DNA of 64,000 bases from Bog-532 sp963742875 (GTDB lineage: Bacteria; Actinomycetota; Actinomycetes; Streptosporangiales; Streptosporangiaceae), in NCBI GenBank assembly GCA_963742875.1, contig CAVUNO010000017.1, positions 1,116,001 through 1,180,000 of the forward strand, written 5' to 3'. The notes under the pieces were generated by a model. That model had not been told where the DNA came from and searched no databases. It saw nothing but the letters and a program-made list of their open reading frames with translations. Each line of letters starts with the position of its first letter. The stretch's first letter is position 1. This document shows, piece by piece, positions 18,505-25,615 of the stretch. Made by a program: the position numbers and the translations under genes.

Positions 18505-19038
18505 CTATAGGCGATTCACCTGGTGAGCCGGTGCCCAGGGCCCCTCGGCCCCGGCCCGGATACGCTCGATGATGCCGGCCGTCGAACGGCCCGGAAGATA
18601 ACCGACCGTCACCACTCGCCCCCCATAGCACTCCACCGCCAGTCTCTCCGGCAATGTGTCCGCGTCGTAGTCGCCGCCCTTGACGTAGATGTCCGGCCGG
18701 ACCGCCTCGAGCAGGTGGACCGGGTTGTCGCCCTCGAAGATGGTCACGTATTCCACACAGCCGATCGCCGCGACAACCGCCGCCCGGTCCTCGGCCGGGC
18801 TGACCGGCCGGTTAGGTCCCTTCAGCCTGCGCACGGTCTTATCGGAATTGACCCCGACGACGAGCACGTCGCCGAGGGACGCGGCCTGCTGAAGGCATTC
18901 AACGTGGCCGCGGTGAAGGACGTCGAAACAACCATTAGTGAAGACGATCCGGTGGCCTGCGCGGCGATGCCCGGTGAGGCAGCGGGCCAGGAGGTCAACG
19001 GGCCAGATCGAATCAAGTCGCCAATCTTCGAACCGCAC
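18505..19038 (-). CDS. heptose-1-phosphate adenylyltransferase-like nucleotidyltransferase
   Basis: 177 residues of the cytidylyltransferase-like fold: FTNGCFDVLHRGHVECL holds the HxGH nucleotide-binding motif and RSTAGIIERI the C-terminal ISSTxI-like motif. KGPNRPVSPAEDRAAVVAA is close to RfaE2/HldC, which adenylylates D-glycero-beta-D-manno-heptose 1-phosphate. In actinobacteria this chemistry can feed heptose-containing glycans or natural products. No other heptose genes lie nearby, so the substrate is inferred only from family resemblance. Confidence 0.8.
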   Translation of the reverse strand: MRFEDWRLDSIWPVDLLARCLTGHRRAGHRIVFTNGCFDVLHRGHVECLQQAASLGDVLVVGVNSDKTVRRLKGPNRPVSPAEDRAAVVAAIGCVEYVTIFEGDNPVHLLEAVRPDIYVKGGDYDADTLPERLAVECYGGRVVTVGYLPGRSTAGIIERIRAGAEGPWAPAHQVNRL

Positions 19039-19359
19039 GTTACTCGCACCACTCTCGCATCGCTGTTTGCGGCGCGATACCCGGCCAGCCGCCCGGCAAA
19101 CAGCCCGGCGCCGATGTCACTGGCGCAGCGGCGGGTCTCGCGCCCGTACCCCTCCGTTTGGGCCCCTCCGTTGGTCGTTCCCCGATTCGGCCGGAAAACG
19201 CTGGCTGACGGCGGTAGACCGTGGTCGCTGTGGGTACTTCGCCTTGGCCACGACGGGCTACGAAGGGCTACGACGGCAGTGGGAGGGCACCGAAGCGGTG
19301 GCCGGCCCAGAGCTGGCGCGATGTCTACTCCGGGGTACCGGACCACCGCCGGCCGCCGA

Positions 19360-19445
19360 CTAGTTGCTCGGAGTGGACTCGAGGATCACGACCGGGATCT
19401 GCCGGCCGTCATTCGTCCGCTCGTACCCGGCGAACTGCGGCGAGG
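19360..19445 (-). pseudogene. C-terminal scrap of a nitroreductase/F420-type protein
   Basis: A 27-codon frame reads QFAGYERTNDGRQIPVVIL and ends at a TAG (19362-19360). It resembles the C-terminus of deazaflavin-dependent nitroreductase-family proteins, which commonly end in a QFAxYQxxTxRxIPVVxL pattern. No upstream body is present. The remainder of 19039-19528 shows no gene. Confidence 0.35.
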
Positions 19446-19528
19446 TCGTTCGGCTCGGTCACAGTCAGCCAGATTAACAGTGGACCTGGCTGACAGTGCG
19501 CGGTGGACAGTGGGCTAGGTTTAACGCG

Positions 19529-20179
19529 ATGAAGCTGCCGCGCGAACTGGCCGACCTGCCCTACGCCGACGCGCTCATCAGCTATGAGGGAGATCTGGCG
19601 CCCGGAGAACACTACGACGGCTGCCTCTTCACGGGCACGGTCTTCACCGCCACGCGCGCGGACAGCGGCCGCTTCGTCGAGTGCGCGTTCTGCGACATGG
19701 CGCTGGAGAACGTCAGCATGCGCCGGAGTCGGCTCAGCGACGTGTGGCTGTGCGACGTCCGCCTCCTGTCCGCGGACCTGGCCGAAAGTACCTGGCTTGA
19801 TGCGACGTTCATCGGCTGCGCGGCCGCCGGGGTTCAGGCGTTCGATTCCGGTCTGCGGCGCGTCGTCTTCCACGAATGCAAACTGGACTCGGTGAACTTC
19901 CGCGGGGCCACGCTGACAGACCTCACGTTCGAGAACTGCCTGCTGCGCGACGTCGATTTCGCCGGCGCGACGCTGAAGCGGACCCGGTTCCCCGGATCAG
20001 CACTGACCCGGGCCAACTTCTCCCGCGCGACCCTGGAAAAGGTCGACCTGCGTGGCGCGGAGCTGGATATCACCGCGGGGTTCGAGTCGCTCCGCGGCGC
20101 CATCATGACCACGGCTCAGTTCCTCGCGCTGGCCCCGGCTCTGGCCCATCAGCTCGGTATCGACCTCAAAGACGGCTAG
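19529..20179 (+). CDS. pentapeptide-repeat protein
   Basis: 216 residues from the ATG at 19529 (a GTG at 19496 is possible but adds a poor leader). The body consists of A(D/N)Lxx-type pentapeptides, for example VNFRGATLTDLTFENCLLRD, forming a right-handed beta-helix. Some members bind gyrase and give fluoroquinolone tolerance, but many have no known role. It stands alone, with no obvious operon partner. Confidence 0.82.
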   Translation: MKLPRELADLPYADALISYEGDLAPGEHYDGCLFTGTVFTATRADSGRFVECAFCDMALENVSMRRSRLSDVWLCDVRLLSADLAESTWLDATFIGCAAAGVQAFDSGLRRVVFHECKLDSVNFRGATLTDLTFENCLLRDVDFAGATLKRTRFPGSALTRANFSRATLEKVDLRGAELDITAGFESLRGAIMTTAQFLALAPALAHQLGIDLKDG

Positions 20180-20224
20180 CGGCGTCCTGGATGCAGTTTT
20201 TCATGACCCTAGGGTGCAGTCTTT

Positions 20225-20671
20225 TCAGGAGCTGGTGGTTCCGAGCGCCGCTGCGATCTCCTGGATGGCCTCGGCCTCAGCGGGACTTACGCTCTGCCCT
20301 TCCTCCTTGTGCGCTCCCGCGACCTTGCTCGCGAGAGCGAGGACGAAGCGCCGGTAATCGTCGAGTTCCCCGGTCGTTGCCTTGCTCTCGAGCTGTGCCA
20401 CCGCGTCACGGAGGTGCTTCAGCCCGTTTTCCCTGAGTTCTGCGGCAGAGTGATACCTTGTGTGGTCCGTCTCGGGCTTCGCCGCGACGATCTCGTCCAG
20501 GAGTTCGCTCTCGCCGTGCTGAGCGCGCGCTTCGGCGTAGGCCTTCGACATCGCGATTGACTCGCGGATCATTCCCCCACGAGCCGCGGTGACCACGATC
20601 ATGCCGGCGCTCGGTGGGCCCTCGAGCACCACCTTCCATTCTTCGGGTGAGAAAGCCGCTTTTGACGTCAT
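20225..20671 (-). CDS. conserved hypothetical protein (148 aa)
   Basis: Mostly helical, soluble, acidic. It begins MTSKAAFSPEEWKVVLEGPP and continues with an ARGGMIRESIAMSKAYAEAR helix, several Lys/Glu-rich helices and an AEAEAIQEIAAAL end. The helical layout vaguely recalls TerB-like stress proteins, but I cannot assign a family. AGGAAAGGAG precedes the ATG, a strong ribosome site that supports a real gene. Confidence 0.7.
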   Translation of the reverse strand: MTSKAAFSPEEWKVVLEGPPSAGMIVVTAARGGMIRESIAMSKAYAEARAQHGESELLDEIVAAKPETDHTRYHSAAELRENGLKHLRDAVAQLESKATTGELDDYRRFVLALASKVAGAHKEEGQSVSPAEAEAIQEIAAALGTTSS

Positions 20672-21096
20672 TCGAAGCTCCTTTCCTATCGGTGCGAAAC
20701 CAGGAACTGCTTACGCGCGGAGAAGAAGCGCGCAATCGCGATCATCCCGGGCCGGAGCCCACCGACACCAGCCCAGGACGGCAGATGTGCTCAGGTCCGC
20801 CAGACCCGCCGGGCTGCGAGCGGACCATAGCGGACTTGACCCTAACGAACGCGTGCGCAGATGGCGATGTTCGCGACGACGAACCTGGGCACTGCGCTGT
20901 GTGCGGACATCCACAAGCGCGTGTTCGACCGGTTCCGCAGCGGGGCCGGCAGATTCGTCTGCAGAGCGCCTCCGATGACTGAGGGCCGACCACTGCGGGC
21001 GGCGGGATGCACACACTTGCTTTTCAGCAAGGTTCGTCCGGTAATTCGGAAATATGTCGCGACCTTTTACCGGGACGCGCCCGGACGGTCGGTACG
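20672..21096. other. intergenic, no convincing gene
   Basis: Holds the promoter side of the hypothetical gene at 20671. A possible small frame (20785-20982) contains GHCAVCGHP but lacks support from a ribosome site or family resemblance. Confidence 0.3.
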
Positions 21097-21429
21097 TCAC
21101 GCCAAGCGCTGAAGTCCGCGCAGGACCTTGGCCAGCACGTCCAGGTCCGGCCGGGTCGAGAGCGCACCGGGGCCGGGGCCATCGTCCGTCGGGCCGGGCA
21201 GCTCGGCGGGATCCCGCGCTGCGTCCGGCAGCGCACTGACCCGCCTGCGGCGCGGCAGCAGCGGATAACCATCCAGCGGCTCCGCAGGCGGCGCCGGGCC
21301 CGCCGCGGCCGCTATCTCCGTGACCGCCTCCGGCCACGGGTACTCCTCTGCATCGGTCGCCGGGCCCGCCGGGGCCGCGTGGTGTCCCGCGGGCACAACC
21401 GCTGCTACTTCCCCCACCATCGGCGCCAC
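21097..21429 (-). CDS. hypothetical Pro/Ala-rich protein
   Basis: 110 residues, low complexity for most of the length, ending in RPDLDVLAKVLRGLQRLA, a tidy amphipathic helix typical of real actinobacterial C-termini. Codon positions look coding. It might be the end of a longer decayed gene. No family recognised. Confidence 0.4.
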   Translation of the reverse strand: MAPMVGEVAAVVPAGHHAAPAGPATDAEEYPWPEAVTEIAAAAGPAPPAEPLDGYPLLPRRRRVSALPDAARDPAELPGPTDDGPGPGALSTRPDLDVLAKVLRGLQRLA

Positions 21430-21640
21430 CTCTACTGCTTTCAGCCGTAATGACAGGCTATGGGCCGGTTCGCGGGATCGCCATGGACTCCCGGAAAGAA
21501 GTCGAAAAGCAGAAGATTTCGTAACATTTCCTGACGAACCGTCAGGTGATGGGCACTTTCAGCCAGAAACGGGTAGCAATTCGGCCGAAAAGCCCACCTT
21601 TCAGCAAAGAAACCTGGCTAATCGACGGGAGCCGTACCCA

Positions 21641-21745
21641 TCTGGCGGGGGCCGGTCTGGCGGGGGCCGGTTCAGTGGGGGCCTATCCTGGCGGGGCCGA
21701 TCTGGCGGGGCCGATCCAAGTGGGGGCCGGTTCAGTGGGGGCTGG
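21641..21745. repeat. degenerate 15-bp repeats at the murD 3' end
   Basis: About seven 14-16 bp units built on TCTGGCGGGGGCCGG and TTCAGTGGGGGCC. The 18-mer GGCCGGTTCAGTGGGGGC occurs twice. Read on the plus strand, the units spell pentapeptide-like LAGAG/SVGAG. They run into the last codons of murD. Confidence 0.6.
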
Positions 21746-23132
21746 CCGCGGCGCAGCCCCGCATGGCGCGGGCGAACGCCTCACCGCGCTCGCGGTAGTC
21801 GCGGAACCGGCCGAAGCTCGGCGCGGCCGGCGACAGCAGCACCACGCCGTCCGGGCGGGCCCAGTCGAACCCGCGGGCAACGGCCGCGTCCAGATCGGCG
21901 CAGTCCTCGGCGTTCAGCAGGCCAACCCGGTCAAGTTCTGCGTGAATGCGCGCGCCACTGTCGGGCAAGGCGAGCACCAGGGTGGGGGCCGCGCGGTCGC
22001 GCAGGCCGGCGGCGAGCGGCGCGTAGTCGATGCCACGGTCGTGTCCGCCGGCGATCAGGGCCACTCGCCGGCCGGGAAACGCGTCCAGCGCGGCCAGGGT
22101 GGGCAGCACGTTGGTGGACAGGCTGTCGTCCACGAACGTGACCCCCGCGACGTCACCGACCACCTGGAGTCGGTGATCCAGGTGGCGGAATCCCCCGGCC
22201 GCGGCGCGCAGCGCCCCCTCGTCGGACGCCCCGGCGACGCCGAGCGCGTGCAGGCAGCGCCGCGCGATCAGCGCGTTCCGGCGGTTGTGGCCACCGAGCA
22301 GGCCCAGTGGCTCCATCCAGGAGGCGTCCGGGTCGTCGGCGGCGTGCACCCAGTCCACCCGCGGCCCGAGCAGGGACACCCGCTCGCGGAGCAGGTCGCT
22401 GTCGCCGTTGGCGACGGTCAGGTCCGCGCCCGGCTGCGAGCACGCCGACAGCTTGTCCCGGTAGTAGTTCTGCACGCCGCCGTGCCAGTCGAGATGGTCG
22501 GGGTGCAGCGAGGTGACGGCCACGACGGGCGGGGAACACGGCAGATCCAAGGCCTGGTAGCTGGACACCTCGATGACCCAGAAGTCCCATGGCCCGGCCC
22601 CGCCGGGTGATGCGGGTGAGGTACATGAGGCGGATGAGACGGACGGGCGGAGTGGCCCGGTTGGGCCTTCCGGATCCCACGGTGGCTGGCCGATGTTCCC
22701 CCCGACCAGGCAGCGGCGACCGAGGCCGTTCAGCAGGTGGCCGGTGACCGCGGCGGTCGTGCTCTTGCCCTTGGTGCCGGTGATGAGCAGCACGCGGGCG
22801 GCATCGGCTTCCTGCAGCCACAGGCCCAGGCCGCCGGCCACCGCCACGCCCCGCTCTTCCAGTCGCACCACCTCCGGGCGGTAGCGGCTGATCCCCGGGG
22901 CCTTGACGACCACATCGCACTTCTCCAGCGCGGCGAGCCCGCCGTAGCCGGCCGCGAGTACGGGCATCCCGATGATCGCGACGGCTTGCGGCCGGTCATC
23001 GACCAGTACGGGCTTCACCCCCATCGCGCAGAGCTTGCGGACGTTCGCCAGGCCCTCACGGCCGAGGCCCCACACTCCGACACGGGCGCCTGGCAGGTCT
23101 GACCAGGAAAGCTCGGGACGGGTACCGGTCAC
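21732..23132 (-). CDS. murD2: UDP-N-acetylmuramoyl-L-alanine--L-glutamate ligase (MurD2-type)
   Basis: Mur ligase adding glutamate to UDP-MurNAc-L-Ala in peptidoglycan precursor synthesis. 466 residues: N-terminal Rossmann part (GVWGLGREGLANV), the ATP loop GTKGKSTTAAVTGHLL, EVSSYQALDL, and C-terminal GGHDRGIDYAPLA. The GTG start overlaps the murL stop (GTGA). Because it is coupled to the MurL epimerase, it probably adds L-Glu like MurD2 rather than D-Glu like classical MurD; the name rests on that context. Ends just before a repeat tract. Confidence 0.85.
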   Translation of the reverse strand: MTGTRPELSWSDLPGARVGVWGLGREGLANVRKLCAMGVKPVLVDDRPQAVAIIGMPVLAAGYGGLAALEKCDVVVKAPGISRYRPEVVRLEERGVAVAGGLGLWLQEADAARVLLITGTKGKSTTAAVTGHLLNGLGRRCLVGGNIGQPPWDPEGPTGPLRPSVSSASCTSPASPGGAGPWDFWVIEVSSYQALDLPCSPPVVAVTSLHPDHLDWHGGVQNYYRDKLSACSQPGADLTVANGDSDLLRERVSLLGPRVDWVHAADDPDASWMEPLGLLGGHNRRNALIARRCLHALGVAGASDEGALRAAAGGFRHLDHRLQVVGDVAGVTFVDDSLSTNVLPTLAALDAFPGRRVALIAGGHDRGIDYAPLAAGLRDRAAPTLVLALPDSGARIHAELDRVGLLNAEDCADLDAAVARGFDWARPDGVVLLSPAAPSFGRFRDYRERGEAFARAMRGCAAASPH

Positions 23133-24568
23133 GCGAGGAGTTCCTCCACGTAGGGGGCGGGAATGAAGTGCTCTCCGACGGGCTGCAGCAGGCCCTCCGT
23201 CGACGGGCGGCCGGGGAGGGCCCGCACCTCGGCGGCCAGTTCGTGCAACAGCGGGAAGCTGGCCCGGTCATCGCGGGCATCCGCGAGCAGCACGGCGGCG
23301 CGGCACTCGTTGACCTCCCCGACGCATTCGAACGGCTTGCTGACGTCGGCGTCGCCCAGCAGCGCGCGGAACCGGCCCGCCAGGGAACGGTCGGCGAGCG
23401 GCTCCCGGCCGCCGAAGATGGCCCCGAGGTCCGCCGCCGGCAGGAACGGCGCCAGGATCAGGTCGATGAAGCAGCATTTGTCGCACTGCCCGCACCAGTG
23501 ATCGAGCCGCTGCGCCTTGTTGATGTGGAAGGCGCGGTTACAGCTGCGGAACGTCCCGTGGTATGGCTTCAGCCGGGCAAACCGCTCCGCGATCCACAGC
23601 TCGGTGCGGGGCCGAAGCGCTGAGAAGTAGTCCGGCATGGCTGCCCCGGTGGGCAGGCGGGCGGAGGTCTCGGCGAGCATGCCGCGGAAGGCCGCCTCGA
23701 ACGCCGCGCTCTTGGAGTACTGGTGGTTGACCACCTGATCACCGGCTTGCACGGTGGGCACCGACGCGGACCATTCGTTGGACATCACGACGGCATCCCG
23801 GCCCTCCAGCGCCGCCGCCATCACCGCGATCGCCGAGATGATGCCGGTCACCGGGACGTGACCGTTGAGGAATCCCAGTTCACGCGAGCGCAGCAGCTGC
23901 GGATCGATCTCCCGGTCGGCGCGCACCACCGGGAGCCCGGTGACGGCGGCCGGGCGCTCGATCGCATCGAACCGGTCGCCGGGCCGGCTGACCACGAACA
24001 GCGCCACGTCGGCGCGGTGGCGGACCATCTCGACGGTGACGATGGAGTCAATTCCCCCGCCGAACGGGACAAGCGCGCGCGCCCGGCCGGCTGCGGGCGG
24101 TTCGGGCCCCGGATCGCGGACGGCGGGCCCTGTTGTCCTGGGCGCTTCCGGCGCGTCGGGCCCCTCGATGCGCAGGCCGGACAGGTCAATGCCGTTGCGG
24201 TACGCGAACTCGCCCAGGCCGCGCGCGTAGAAATCGTGCAGGAAGGCCCGTTCCCGGCGGGTTAGTGCGGTCTGGCCGGTGTCGATGACGGGCGGCGCGG
24301 CCGTCTTGTAGGCGGAGACACCGGCGAGCAGGAAGACGAGCCGGGCGGCCGCGGCAACGGCCGGGCGGTCCCAGCGGCTCGCGGGGCTCGCGGGGCCGGT
24401 GGGGCTCGCGGGGGGAAACGTGATCCGTTCCTCGAACGGCCGGCCGTCCACGCTGTACCGGCAAATCAGCAGGCCGGTGACGGGATCGGTCTGATAGGAC
24501 TCGTAGCGGAAGCGCCGGCTCCGCCGGGTCCCGGCCGCGCTCGCGCCGTCTGCCGTCTGGGTGCTCAT
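23129..24568 (-). CDS. murL: UDP-MurNAc-L-Ala-L-Glu epimerase
   Basis: MurL inverts the L-Glu in UDP-MurNAc-L-Ala-L-Glu to D-Glu, an alternative to glutamate racemase first described in Xanthomonas. 479 residues from the ATG overlapping the pgeF stop (ATGA). Features: a PP-loop-like ALVPFGGGIDSIVTVEMV (ATP binding), VMSNEWSASVPTVQ, a QYSKSAAFE segment, and CNRAFHI..CGQCDKCCF near residue 350. The ends are coupled on both sides, giving pgeF-murL-murD2. The linker around 120-150 is Pro-rich. Confidence 0.86.
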   Translation of the reverse strand: MSTQTADGASAAGTRRSRRFRYESYQTDPVTGLLICRYSVDGRPFEERITFPPASPTGPASPASRWDRPAVAAAARLVFLLAGVSAYKTAAPPVIDTGQTALTRRERAFLHDFYARGLGEFAYRNGIDLSGLRIEGPDAPEAPRTTGPAVRDPGPEPPAAGRARALVPFGGGIDSIVTVEMVRHRADVALFVVSRPGDRFDAIERPAAVTGLPVVRADREIDPQLLRSRELGFLNGHVPVTGIISAIAVMAAALEGRDAVVMSNEWSASVPTVQAGDQVVNHQYSKSAAFEAAFRGMLAETSARLPTGAAMPDYFSALRPRTELWIAERFARLKPYHGTFRSCNRAFHINKAQRLDHWCGQCDKCCFIDLILAPFLPAADLGAIFGGREPLADRSLAGRFRALLGDADVSKPFECVGEVNECRAAVLLADARDDRASFPLLHELAAEVRALPGRPSTEGLLQPVGEHFIPAPYVEELLA

Positions 24569-25407
24569 TGGGCCTCCCGGGGTCGCAGGGCCCGCAGGCA
24601 GGCCAGGGCCGCGAACCGGCCGCAGGGCCGCTCCGCGCGGTAGCTGAAGAACGGGCCGGCCGTTGGAACGTTGCTGACGTTGATTTGGTGGTCGGGGACA
24701 CCCGCCCCGGTCAGGATCAGGCGGTTCGCCGTCCACAGGTCGAACTGCCACTGCCCGGGCCCGGTCGCGCGGAGCACGGTGGGGGCGCGGTCGCCGAAAG
24801 CGCCCGCCGCCGCCTCGGCGACCTCGGCGCCGACCTGGTACCGGTCCGGGGCGATCGCGGGGCCGATGCCGGCGATCACGTTCGCGGGGCGGGTGCCCAG
24901 CGAGCGCATGGCGGCGACGGCGGCCGCGGCCGCTCGCGCGACCGTACCGCGCCAGCCGGCGTGCGCGCACGCCAGCACGTGCGCGACGGGGTCGTAGAGG
25001 ACCACGGGTACGCAGTCGGCCGCCAGTACGGCCAGCACGGTCCCGGGATCGGCCGTGACCAGCGCGTCGGCGCCCGGTACGGCGTCCGCGGAGGCCCGGG
25101 TACCCCGGCCGCGGTCGGCCGCGCCGACCACCTCGGCCACCCCGCCGTGGACCTGCTCGCAGAAGACGACATCCTCCGGCCCGGCGCCGAGCGCGGCCGC
25201 CGCCCGCCGCCGGTTCTCCAGCACGGCGGCGGCGTCGTCGCCGACGTTCAGGCTCAGGTTGAGGCTCGCGTACGGACCAGCGGACACCCCGCCGCGGCGG
25301 GTCGTGACCAGGACGTCGACGGCCCAGCGGTCGAAGGCAGCCCAGGTCAGCACCTCAAGGCCGCGGACCTGGCGGAACACGGCCGAAGTGGCAGGGGGAG
25401 CGATCAT
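24565..25407 (-). CDS. pgeF: peptidoglycan editing factor / YfiH-type purine nucleoside phosphorylase-like
   Basis: 280-residue YfiH (Cu-oxidase_4) protein. Active-site metal ligands are visible: the His in EQVHGG, the Cys in LAADCVPVVL and the His in CAHAGWRGTVA, plus GIGPAI. Homologues in E. coli prevent wrong amino acids entering the MurC product, and others act on nucleosides. ATG at 25407 preferred (AGGA 10 nt upstream) over GTG 25428. First gene of the cluster with murL and murD2, which favours the peptidoglycan role here. Confidence 0.86.
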   Translation of the reverse strand: MIAPPATSAVFRQVRGLEVLTWAAFDRWAVDVLVTTRRGGVSAGPYASLNLSLNVGDDAAAVLENRRRAAAALGAGPEDVVFCEQVHGGVAEVVGAADRGRGTRASADAVPGADALVTADPGTVLAVLAADCVPVVLYDPVAHVLACAHAGWRGTVARAAAAAVAAMRSLGTRPANVIAGIGPAIAPDRYQVGAEVAEAAAGAFGDRAPTVLRATGPGQWQFDLWTANRLILTGAGVPDHQINVSNVPTAGPFFSYRAERPCGRFAALACLRALRPREAQ

Positions 25408-25435
25408 CGCGAGCGATCCTAGCGTCACCCCGCCA

Positions 25436-25585
25436 ATGATGAGGCCTGAACTGAACCCCGCCTACCTGGACGCCGCCTTCGACGAGGTGTGGCGCCGATA
25501 CGGGTCGTTCGGCGCGTTTCTGGCCCGCGGACTGGACCCGGACGATCAGACGCTCCGCCAGCTACGCGACGCGCTGGCGGGCTAG
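25436..25585 (+). pseudogene. C-terminal remnant of a tyrosine phosphatase
   Basis: 49 codons: PAYLDAAFDEVWRRYGSFGAFLARGLDPDDQTL then a short helix and stop. This matches the C-terminal tail of protein-tyrosine phosphatases of the Y_phosphatase3 type. The catalytic CxxGKDRT part is absent upstream; that DNA is now the start of pgeF on the other strand. Confidence 0.5.
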
Positions 25586-25615
25586 TCCCAGCCGGGCCCG
25601 TTCGGGATGATGAAT

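Noticed and set aside
20785..20982. Small Cys-containing ORF (CAVCGHP)
   Set aside because: No ribosome site, atypical codon use, and no recognised family.
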